From NCBI GenBank assembly GCA_963070105.1, contig OY718806.1:6283865-6347864 (forward strand): a DNA stretch of 64,000 nucleotides, given 5' to 3'. Positions within the stretch are counted from its first letter, which is position 1, and the number at the start of each line of letters is the position of its first letter. Position numbers and translations under genes: made by a program. Of the stretch, positions 40,559 through 54,945 are shown piece after piece. This stretch comes from Litomosoides sigmodontis (lineage: Eukaryota > Nematoda > Chromadorea > Rhabditida > Onchocercidae). The notes beneath the pieces were generated by a model. It was not told where the DNA came from, did not search any database, and saw only the letters and a program-made list of their open reading frames with translations.

Positions 40559-43500
40559 AATTCATTTCTGTTGTGAGTCATTCACGTTGTGATAATTTCG
40601 TTTGTGGGAATAGCTCCTGTTTATAGCCGGGTATTTAAGAACTAATCTGTGAACTGTCACGCATGAATGCCCATTTTTTTCAGCAATCTGATGTGGTAAC
40701 ACCGGGTTTTGAACTGTGTTTTTTTGAACATACGCTCACAGGTATTATTCTCTACCTCTTCTACGCAATTGGTGTGTTATGCGTTCCGGTTTGTATAATC
40801 GTTAATATCAAATTGCTAACAGTTTCCCTGTTCGAAATGGATAATTTATGGAAGTCTTGTGAAGTCTTTGAAACACTTTTTTAGTGACTTCATTCGCTAA
40901 CTATTATGTTAATTTTAAAGAGGAGCAGTTATATCAGGTTCCATTGTGTCCATCTCTACTCATTCATTATTCTGTTTTTAAATGTAGTGAATTTGTTTGT
41001 TTTTTTTTCACGTTCATTTTGGTATTATCTGGTCGTCATTTTTTAATTGTAACTACTATTCTGACCAGCTGCATTTCTGAATTTTGTGCACTTTTTCCTC
41101 TACTTGATTTGTGCATTGGGCATCTAGTTCTTACTCAGGTACGTAAATGGGCTTTGTGAGTTGTGGGTATTGTTATATTCAGTGGCTAGTGTTTTTATGT
41201 GCTCTTAGTGCTGTGTGGGTGAGCCGTTCTGTATTTTATGGGTCAATTGCGACTTTCAAGTCCATGATATTTTGGCTTATGATCTCTTCATGCTTTTTCT
41301 GAGTGCAGATTCTTGTTCCCTTCCTTCTTACAGTTTTGTTTTTATCCCTTTATTTTTGGAATCATAATCATTTGTAAGAAATTCATGGGTTCATTGTGTC
41401 ATCCCAATTTTTGTATTAACTTGCAGTCGTATTAAAACAATCAGTATTGAATTGCATTTGCATTACACACACAGCCCCCAGTCACTGCTGTATTTGTTTT
41501 CTTTCCTGTTGTTTCAGTTCAAAATTTAAGCGCTTGCGTTGAAAGGGATGTTTAACTATTGTGAATATCTATTTACTGTTCAAATGATTTGAGAATAATA
41601 TCTTGTTTATTATTTTGTTGTAACTAAGGGGATTCTTGTCCTTATTTAAACTGTGTATTGTGGGATATGAAAATACTGTATTATATGATGTTTGATTCGT
41701 AATCACAGATCATCTCGTCTTCCTTTTGTTGTAATACCTTTGCGTTGTATGTACAAAAGGTTTTTCTTCACTCTCAGTGAACCATAGCCGTTCATACATC
41801 AGTATTATGACTTTTAGCTCTTTAAGGCCGGATAAGGCATGCTCATCGAAAATCAATGTGTAAAATTTTATTTCACACAGGTTGTAACTCAGTCTGTCTG
41901 GTACTGGTGAGCGTAACCTCATTTTCATTGCTTTGTGGACCTTACAACCACGTAAAACGCCCCCAATTCTTTAGACGTGCACTTTCCCCTTAATAATACG
42001 GAGTACCGTTTGATGTTGCTGATTAAATATTAAAATTCAACAACTCTTAATTTGCGGTGCCTTTTGTTACTGTTACATGGTTTTCCATACTTGTTTGTTC
42101 TGTAACGTTTATAAGAGTATAATTTCTTTATATGTAGGAGATGTTAAGATGTATGGCCAGTTATGTGCTACATCTTTTTTTGATTCTCTAATGGTGTACG
42201 AGGGTTGTAGCGATGAAAATTATGGTTGGAATGATATGACAGTTAAATTCATTGTGAGATAGAGTGTGCATAATAAACAGCGTTTTAATGAACCTAGCAA
42301 TTACAAGTCGTGAAACATTGAAAAGGTCTCGCAGAATTTACTTGGAAGGAAAAGTAAATTCTAGGGAGTATTCTATACTGATACATCCTCAAATTGGTTT
42401 CGTAGTCTACCTTCATGAAAATAACAGAGGGAATGCCCTCCCTTCCCCCTCCCCCCTCTTCCCCTAATAATCGTTATCGGCTTTTGATTTATCAGCTACT
42501 GATTCATTGTAGTTATACATTAATTTACCATTAATTTCTTTAGTTTGTCATTACGAGTTGCTAAAATATGCACTATGCAATTGTTTTTGGTTGGATGAAA
42601 TGAAGTCGGACGAGACTTCTGCAATAACAAGATGTTTTTTTTTAATATCGGACTGCTATATTCAATAAAAGGAAGTAATGGATTCAAATATAGGTTTCTG
42701 GGTGGAATAGAATACAGGCGTTTTGCACCTTTTGCTTTTTTGAATTTTAAAAGCGGCATTAATTTTATTTAGCTAGTTATTTGAGAAAAACCTATTACTG
42801 TTGGGTCAACCATGGAGGCAGTGGGTTCGAAATGCTGTATGCGAAAGGAATATGAGTGAGACTGGTTATGGGTGAGTTTCCTGCTGGTGAGGTTTTTGCA
42901 TTTGAAAATATATCACTTTTAAGTGAAGGTTGATGGGGAATTTGGAATAAAGCTGGGGTATAATTCATTCGAGGAAGCAAGCGATCAGAGTATGTTTTTT
43001 AGGATTATTTGAATATCTTTGTTTCATATTTATCGTAGATGAGTGTTTTAGGCTGTTTCTCGAAGAAAAGTACAGGACAAGCAGAGAGATTAGAGCAGGA
43101 GAATGCCAGTATATGTACTTATTTTATTTTTTTAAATTGCTTTCCTTTTGTTTCCTATTCGTATATCTTCCACTGTTCATTTTTCCTTTTGTCATTATTG
43201 TTAACCAAAGTGTTTTATGACCATGTTTTTTTTGCAATGAAATCCTTTGATAACAAGAGAGCTCGATCTCTATGAATTTGGTTTTAATGTGGTTAATGCA
43301 TACCAACATTGCAAAATATGTCTTACAAAAGAAATACTTTCAATTGTTTCTATTTTTTCGGTTAAGCAGTCAGCGATATATGTTAGCAAGTAGGTTTAAA
43401 GTTTCTCCAAACTGGGTATGAATAAGCAGAACATATCAGATGCGAGAGTAATACAGTATCCCTCGATACCTCAACCAAATTGGGATTGTGCTGTAAAACT

Positions 43501-44870
43501 CTGGTTATTTGGATTGCAATTGTGTTTGTTCAAGTTGATTCAAATAATCCAAAATATGGAGATATGTATGTGGAGATATATGTCCAGTCCTTCAAAACAA
43601 CAGAGATAAGATTGTGGCAATACTTCACTGGTACGCCTTTTAGATCAATTTTCAGCTGTTCCCGAGGTGACTATCAGTTCTTACTTTTTGCGGAATTTCC
43701 GTGAAACAAAAAGAATACGTTGAATAAAACAAAGTTTCATTACGGAATTTCCTTTATTGTCCAGGAAATTCTCTAATCCATATTTTCGCATCAAATTGAA
43801 GATCTGCATTTCATAGAAGTGGTAAGTGAGAGTTTGAATGTCACTTTGAAATAGACCAAACGAAAGACAATAGTGTGACTTCGTTTGGTGGTGTTAATAT
43901 AAGCAGAGCGGATGTACGTTTGGGAATTGATTTCTGTCATATGCATGTATTACTTTACTTATTTTCGTTTAGAGCGTTTTGATGGATTGCTAAGAAAGTC
44001 ATCGTGAATATGCTGGGTTATTCTGCTTGGAACTTCGCTCAAGGGATTCGGTTTCTCAAAGCCGCTCTTCAAAAAATATTCAAATATCGAGCAGTCTGCA
44101 CTTTTTCTTCATTGGCGAAGTTGCTTGTCGTGCATGAGAAGTACAATGTACAATTGTTCATGTGCGGAAGCGTTAACTGAAGCGTTGCAGAATGGACAGA
44201 CAAACGATGGCCTGTTTCGTTCTGAACTACTACTGTTTCTTTATTGTTTTCCACATCATGCATATTCCGTGGATTAGGCGCATGCGCATCTAGCTTTTCC
44301 ATCATTCTTCATAAACTAATTCATTCGTGTGGTGCCAATGAAAGTAGTCGACGAGGTAGATCCTCGCTCCAAATTTACAGTGCCTTATGCGATGTGAAAG
44401 GTGATGCACAGTAAGCACGCAGGGCAACTTAGCTTTTTGATTTCTTAGAAAAAAGAAGGAAGAGAATTATCTTGTGCAATCTTATTTGAGCACATTCTGG
44501 CTGGCTCTTTTAGTTCTTCCTTCACTAATGCTTTCTTTTCTTCTCATCGGCAGCCACAGATGTTCCTCGCTTATTTCATCTTCAAACGCAAATTGTGGAC
44601 AGATCTGAATCATGAAGGTAGCAATTTTAATTAAATTAATAAAGAGTGAAGTTTGGTACTGGCATAGCAGTGAATTCCCGATTTAGGTACAGCGCATTTC
44701 AGTATCATATTAATGCAGACATTCCCTTGAGGTTATTTCGGTACTTAATTCAACTGATCTGGTAGAACTGTACAAATTACAGGGCAAAAAAAAGATCGAT
44801 AATTCAGACGATAATTGCTAAAAAAAAGTATCCCTATTTGCTTCAGAATGTCTATGCTGTTATTGCCAAC
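40559..44870. other. Spacer between the PHD/SET gene and the secreted-protein gene
   Basis: No convincing exon chain. The first part is probably the 3' UTR of the PHD/SET gene, but the nearest clear AATAAA signals are distant (about 42272, 42664, 43723). A short frame near 43480-43660 has a hydrophobic start and a few exon-like features, but its only plausible continuation (about 43765-43820) has stops in all three frames. Confidence 0.5.
40684..40884 (+). other. Possible alternative terminal exon of the PHD/SET gene
   Basis: If exon 33 is spliced after GAAACGCAG (donor GTGTTC at about 40541), the strong TTTTTTTCAG acceptor at 40674-40683 opens a frame QSDVVTPGFELCFFEHTLTG followed by a hydrophobic stretch and a stop at 40884. 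That would replace the last few residues of the main model. A hydrophobic tail on a nuclear protein is unexpected, so this may be only 3' UTR. Confidence 0.25.
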
Positions 44871-44874
44871 ATGA
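44848..44874 (+). promoter_or_regulatory. Short upstream ORF overlapping the start codon of the secreted-protein gene
   Basis: Just after a CTTCAG acceptor (44841-44846) an ATG opens nine codons that end in TGA overlapping the proposed ATGATG start (ACATGATG). If the acceptor is the 5' end of the mRNA, this tiny frame would be met first by ribosomes. Confidence 0.35.
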
Positions 44875-47800
44875 TGCTGCGCTATTTTTTGCGCATATTC
44901 TTCCTTATTACCTGTGATTTATTAAGTGATGTGTACAGTGGTTTTTCAACGCCTCAAACAATGCGTTTTTTTCATACAGTGCACAATGACTTCGTTATAT
45001 ATGGTATTACCCAGGTAATTTATAGGTTTAACAGACTTAACAAGGAAATTTCGAAGTTGATGCAGTAATCAATCGTTTTTCTTAGAGATATATTATCATT
45101 GATCTGTTATGAATAAAAAACATTTCAGATTAGCTGTTTTTAAATCTGGCAATTGAATAGGTTTTGTTCTGAGTAAATGAGTATATTATTAAACTAATTA
45201 TTCCCCTCTCAATCATTCGAATCGCTGGATATGTTTGGAGTTCGCTAACATGCAGGATGAGCGACTTTAACAATACCAATTACAGGACTGTCAGCTATAC
45301 TTCGTGGAACATATGAATTACATGCTGATCAAATCATTAAAAGTTGATCGCAATAATACATATTGCTATCCAAATTTAGTCAAACTTCATCTTCGGCAAG
45401 GAATGGAACAGATTTCACTGATGCTAATAATGAAGCAAGCGATGAATCGCATTTGCACATTGCCAATTGAAATGCCATCACTTGAGACTGTTAGTAATGG
45501 ACAAATTTTCAGGTCCTTCTATCTGTATTCGATGATGTAATAGTTAACTCCTTTAAGCAGCATTAGGGTACAGTATTTATGCCTAATACTCAAATCCTAA
45601 AAGTCAAACAAGTTAAACTGTTCCTCATGTTTACTTTTATTGTTAATATGATTTCTTTGATACATCAGATAGAAACAGACGAATCGAAAAATTTCCGTGA
45701 AAACGTGCTTATATATATATATATATATAGGTAACTCAGTAAGCTTTAGATTTTAGAGTGCAACAATCTCGATATCTCGATTTATCGTTGTTGCAATTTC
45801 TGAGTATTAAGAGAATCTGGTATCACAATAATAAGCTTATTGTGAGAGTTGTGTGCCTTGAGTTGCTTGATCTTGTACATTAGAGTGTCGCAATGTTAAA
45901 TCATGCTGTGTGCACTTTAAAATATTGTGTTCGATGTGTCCAAATTACTGACTTGCTAAAAATTCACAGAATACTATGAATTACTATTGCAGTTACTCGA
46001 TATTTACTTCATTACCCTACTCTGCCTGTTCATATCTTAGACATAACAGCTTTGTTCTCGAACCCGATTTATCCTTCATGGACACAACACTTTCTGATAT
46101 TATTTATTTTATTAATGCCAAATCAGTTGGCTCTCAATGGGATATACAACAGTTTCGGGTGTGCTTTCTGCATTATTTCAAATTTTTCTATTCCAAGCAT
46201 ATTTATATTTTGGAATTGGGATCATCTCAGGCTGTGCTTATTGCATTCATGCTCAGATTAAAAACTTCTAACATTTTTCGCTTTTGAATGACGAAAAAAT
46301 TTTGTAGAAAAGTATTTTTCAGATAAATAAACATGGCAACTTGATAGCAATGGAACAGTTTGTTGCTTATCATTCACAACAAGGTCTCCGTTTTGATTTT
46401 TCTCATCTCCTTTGAAAAAAAATCGCAAGTAAAATTTTGTATTTTTATTTCAAATAAGTTTGTTTTTGAAGAATTTTCAATCATACTTTAAGACAGCTAT
46501 TCAAAAGAGGAATGTTAAGAATTGAAATTATTAGATATTCCTTGAAGTAGAAAATTAAAATCATTGTCAGGTAATCATGGAGGTACTGAGCAATTCAACC
46601 ATTTTATCGTTGAGCTGGACTTGAAGCGTTCAGTGCTGTATACTTTCAATCGTATCCGAGGAACTTTACTGTCTGAGTGCTTATTTGACTTACTTTTCAG
46701 GTATTAGCTTAAACTAGTTTAAACATCTTCAACTCCAACTTTAAAACTACTTTAATTAACAGTTGAGATTGAAGCCGATAGTTAATTTGAAGGCCATCTC
46801 ATCGATTCTCCAAATGGATTAAATTCGATGAAGCACGCCACACACAAGCATGGCTTGAATCATTTGCTGTCGATGGCCAATTGATGATATTTACCGAATC
46901 CACTCGAAATGTAATGAAGTCTTTTGTAAAGCTAATTATATTACAGCATAAGTAGTGAAAAAAATATGTACACAATACCCGATAGTTTTAACATTCTAAT
47001 ATTTCAAGAATAATTCAACAATTTGAATGAAATTACTGCAACTTCTATTGATAAACTCCAGGAAATGGGACCCACTTCCGAATTATATTTAACAAATTTG
47101 CGGATTCGAAATAGTTCAACACGGTTGCTGCACTTGGATTTTGTCAGCGATATAGGTGTGCTGCGAAAACAAACTTATACTGATTTATCAACGAAGAATA
47201 TTCCCAGTTTTGGTAACTTTATAATAATGGAAATAAAAAGTTTAATGGAAAGTTCACTTTAATAATGGAAATTTTTAAATCATAATTGGCGGTCCTAAAA
47301 CACTAAAAAATCTAGAATATCACCTTCAATTCCACTACGACATTCCCAATACATGATGTAATATTAGCTTCTTATGCTATCAAACTTACCTCTAAGCAAA
47401 ATCATTTCGAATTTACTTGAAATGGAGAAGTTACAGGCGGTATGAGACAACTGTATATGAAAAGTATTCGAAATACTCAGTTAACAATGGCACATGCATC
47501 AACAAAACATGCAGTTGTGAATATGGAATCGCTGACAACATTAACATTAACGGTTCAAACGACTTCGACATCTCCAATAGCTTCTGCTGGGAGAACAACA
47601 ACGATAAGTGGAATTGATCGATTCTATTCCGAAATCGAAAATAACCGATCAGATGATACCTATCATGAAATTTGGAAAGCAAAAACACAGACAACGGCAA
47701 ACCCAACCACACTGTTGGCACAATACGTTAAGCATCAAATATGGTAAATATTGAACTGCAAAAATTTTTGTGCGATTACCAACTAAACTGACACATCACT

Positions 47801-49480
47801 TTTTGGCGTCCTAATCAGCTTTTGCATTTTGTCAGACATGATAGGAACATTAGGCTAAATGGAACTTAAGCATTACGGCTTCCGCAATGACAGTTTCTCG
47901 TGGAAACTTTCCTATCCACAGCATATAGGCTTCATTTTCACTTCGGATCTATATTATTAATAATACTTAGGAAACAGCTAAGACGAATTTCATCCCATCT
48001 TCAAGCGAAACGAAACAAATTGTAAAATACCTCTGATATATGAATATCTCTGTTTTACCAATACTGTCGTTGCAATAGTATATAATCCAGTTCATCCGTG
48101 CATCGCAAGCAACGTTTTATTTATTTGAAGCTGTTTCAATGTTTACGAACGCTGACATTAGCAAGAAAAACCCTAATTTAAAATAAAAAATGTAACGAAT
48201 TTTTGTTACTAAGTAAGTTATGTGTCAATTAACCGCACTTTGTTTTAAGATGATATTTATTTAGTGTTTGCCTGATATCTGCATAAGTTTTCTTAAATTA
48301 AAGGATACCGAGGAGAATTTACGCCGAAGATAATATAACTTCAGAACTATAATAATGATCAGGATAAAGACATTCCGGACGCTCTTCAGTCATCCATTTG
48401 TTAACAGTTCAATTTTTGACCTAGAAGTGCATCCCAAACTTTAAACTCTGAATTTGAAAGTGTTTTCCATGGCCCAAGTTGGTATCATTTTTTTCCATTT
48501 GCATAACCTCCAGAGAAGAAACAAATATGAAGGAGTAGACAGACAAATGTACTTTGGATTACAGAAGCACTTTGTCACTTAATTTATTGAACTAACCTGA
48601 TGGCATTCAATAAAAACTGGGAAAATTTCAAGAAAACACAAAAAAAAACACGTCTTTTACATTACAGAAACCCAAATTCAGCCTCATCTCTGCCAGCACT
48701 TATTTTTTTGTCACGTCTTTGTTTTGATGTAAATGGAAAAAATTCGGTATATCAATATAACATATGATCCAAAACATGACCAAATTAGTTCCAATCGCCT
48801 CCACTAGTCGGTGAGACCAAGTATAGCAGTGGGAAATAGTCGGGTTAGGAAATATTTCTAGAAATTAATCTGTGGAAACAGCGTATATCGCCCAAGGACT
48901 TACTGGTAAAAGCTTTTATATGACCCGAGATGTTTCAGGAAGCTTCTCAGGAAATAGCCAAGGGATTTAACATTTATAAATAACTCAAGCATACATCTCT
49001 GTTGGCGTTTCAAATCTTCCCCTAGATAGCATAGATGATGTGGCCTAAGTAATCAGCCAATTACTTTCATCAAAAAGCCGTTGAACTTCTTTCAGGTCTA
49101 CCGAAGCTACTAGCAAGGAAAATGACATAAAGGAATCACAGCTTGTTACGAACAGCGAGCAGACGCGAGATATCACTCTTTCAAACCATACTGTTAATGA
49201 ATTCTGGGAGACCAGCATTTCCGAAGTCGATGGAAACGAACAAAACGCAGTGTTCGACATTGATGGTCATGTCTATGATGACGAAATGAAAGACATGCAG
49301 GGAACAGCAGATGTTTTTCAATTTCCACAACAAGTCAATCCCGAAAAGACCGAAACAAGTGTAACTGCAGATTACAGCAAAACAACCTCACCACCGAATA
49401 CTACACTGAGATCAAATTGTGCTTTGCTTATGATGAAATTGAATATATTTGTATATTTACTACTTTACATGTACACTTGA
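44871..49480 (+). CDS. Predicted secreted, possibly GPI-anchored protein, family not recognised
   Basis: Nine exons join in phase for about 543 aa: 44871-45014, 45286-45512, 45993-46158, 46323-46383, 46571-46700, 46793-46910, 47062-47155, 47437-47743, 49096-49480. It starts MMLRYFLRIFFLITCDLLSD, a good signal peptide. The middle (about 50-310) is a globular region with motifs such as FIVELDLKRSVLYTFNRIRG, KWIKFDEARHTQAWLESFAV and ELYLTNLRIRNSSTRLLHLD and few cysteines. The next 100 residues are Ser/Thr-rich (LTTLTLTVQTTSTSPIAS), then an acidic segment (GHVYDDEMKDMQGTADVFQF), several NxS/T sites and a hydrophobic end LMMKLNIFVYLLLYMYT, as in GPI-attachment signals. AATAAA lies 56 bases after the stop. 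The last two exons are the best supported; exons 2-4 are less sure, since other frames there are also briefly open. I cannot assign a function. A cell-surface or cuticle/secretory role is an inference from topology only. Confidence 0.55.
45710..45729. repeat. (TA)n microsatellite
   Basis: Short TA run in intron 2 of the secreted-protein gene. Confidence 0.85.
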
Positions 49481-49535
49481 CCTTTGTGTTCCATGATGCT
49501 GACGATTCAATCTCAACATCTTCAAGGTTTTTTCT

Positions 49536-49541
49536 AATAAA
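49536..49541 (+). terminator. AATAAA polyadenylation signal
   Basis: Canonical hexamer 56 bases downstream of the stop codon of the unrecognised secreted-protein gene; it supports the modelled 3' end. Confidence 0.55.
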
Positions 49542-52706
<3,165 letters not shown>

Positions 52707-54940
52707 AATTTTTGCAGTTATTTGGGCGTCTGCCAAGTTATACGGTTTGCATAAATAAGCTCAAGAATTCCTATAGTATGCGTGCTTTGATTAACTTTCA
52801 TTGTTTTTTCTTTAAAAAAAAACGCTGTTTTAACACCTCAGTGTAATAACATATGTGGGAAGGGAATGATTTCTCGGTCTTCATGATTGATTTAAACACT
52901 CCTTCACAAAGTAATTTTTACCGGTGCATTTTTATAATTTGCTTTTATAGTTTTGCCAGTACACTTATATCCTCATTGACTTCATTTTCTCGGTTTTTGT
53001 AAAATTACCAAGTTAACAATCCCTTTCGGCATCACATCAGTTCTTCAAGTTATGAGCCTATAAATTCTAATTCTTGACAATAGTTGATGATTTGAGACCA
53101 ATAGCGGTGAAGAATCACAACAAATAGGATTTAATGAAGCTTTACGTTTTTCATGGGGAAACATCATTTATTCGTGCTATTCAATTCAATACTGCTTTAT
53201 TTTTATCTTTTTTTAAAAAATACTATGAGCTGTCAACTTAACAATTAGTAGCGTTTGTGGACGGCAACAACTCCTATCGCTCATATCACGTCCGCTTGCT
53301 GCGGCATGTTTATGTGTTACAGCGTAACATCATATTCAAATATGGTTTTTTCTGCGTGTTGAGGAATGCATGGATCTGGTATTGTTGCCGGTGGGCTACC
53401 TTTGATACTGGACTTGAATGCTTTCAAATTTTAGTGCTGTATATTATTGGTAAAATCCAGTTTATCCGCGCGTTTTTCATTAACGCCATTTTCTGGTTTA
53501 TGTAGCGAAGTAGCAAGCAACAGCTGCTTCAGATTCCTTCTTTCTTTTCTTTCGCAAGTTCAAAATGTGTTCATAAAGGGTGTTTTAAACGGATTTATGT
53601 TTAGCTTACAATGATACAATGCAGGTTTTATTATGATAGCTCATTTTACTCTCAATTTTTTATCCAGAACTACAAGCTTTTGAAAATTTATTAGGAATTT
53701 TAAATTGATATTAACGTATACTTTTGTTGGGAGCCGATTGGTGTTGGTTGTTCATTTAATAGGTCCTAGGATAGAAACTGATGATTGATTGTTTGATTCG
53801 GCGAATTAATGACCTATTCTTGTGGGTTTTAGTATGAAAAACAGTGTTAGACTTTGCAGTAACAAAATTTACCTTAAGATACTGAGTAACTATTGTGATT
53901 TGCAAGAAACACTTTTGGAGCCAAATCGAAAACTCCAGTGACGTTTATTGCAGACTGAAATAACATAATACCGCAGCTACCCGGTGTCTTCCTGATGTTG
54001 TTTATTAATTTCTCTTATGTTGAGCATACGCCTCTGCCGTCTCTTTATAGCGACGATTTTAGGATTATTCATTTAAGCTTTTTAACTATTGTTAGCGACA
54101 GAAGGCCTGCTATACATGTCTTACCAGTCGGCGAATAATTTAAATGGCTCTCGGCAGTTTTTTTTTGCTGTAGTAGTGATGGAGTGGAATTATTGCTTAG
54201 AGAGTTTCCGAGGGAGAGAACAGGCAACCTAGTATTTTAAGAAATTGGTAATTTTACATATTTTTGGGGGATGTATTTGTGCAGTTTTGTTGGAGCTCTA
54301 CACTAACTGTCGTGTCAGATTTAGAGAATATTTTTTTATCGGCTTTGTTCTGTTCGTAAATATAATGTCATTGAAAGACAGTATTGTCATGTTTTCAAAT
54401 TTAGACGTCTGAAAAACCCCCATCATTTGTTGGAATTGCAGCGAAACAACATATATTTCAGGACGATCTGTTCAGTGATTGTTGGTCGTTTGAATATCTT
54501 TTTTTTTATCTCTGATATAGATGGAATGCATATATATGAGGTGTATGAATACATTATCACTTGTGTCATACTTTTCGTATTTTTATAATGTAATTGTTTC
54601 TGTTTAATGTTAACTTTCCATTAAAAGTTTGCTCACTGCAACTGCTGTTTTTGTATGGATTACTGTTCAATTCAATCAACATATTTCACTTCGTTAACTT
54701 TTTTTTTAGTGCTAGGTATCAATTGATACCTATTTTTTGGTTTGGAAATTGTTCAATGAATTTGCTGGAAGGGTAGTGCAAGTTAAGAGTAGGTTCCTGA
54801 CTGCTCTGCTAACTTTTGCATTGAATTCTAGACGGATTCGCATCTTTGAGATTGTGCATTCATGAGTGGAGGAGAATATAAAGAAGCAGCACTATTCGTA
54901 ATTTCTTGTTGATCGTGTATATACATAGGCTGCCATTTCT
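52707..54940. other. Spacer between Ras and NOP9
   Basis: No coding exon is recognised. The first part is probably Ras 3' UTR. A GTG-started open frame near 53257-53505 is rich in aromatic and hydrophobic residues but has no exon partners and no motif. Confidence 0.5.
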
Positions 54941-54945
54941 TTCAG
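54941..54945 (+). promoter_or_regulatory. Probable trans-splice acceptor at the NOP9 start
   Basis: TTCAG lies directly before the ATG of NOP9, leaving no 5' UTR after splicing. This arrangement is typical of spliced-leader trans-splicing in nematodes; an ordinary intron with a non-coding first exon is the alternative. Confidence 0.5.

Noticed and set aside
43418..43704. Possible N-terminal exon with a signal-peptide-like start
   Set aside because: The frame begins with TTG, its plausible next exon has stops in all frames, and the gene downstream has its own good signal peptide.
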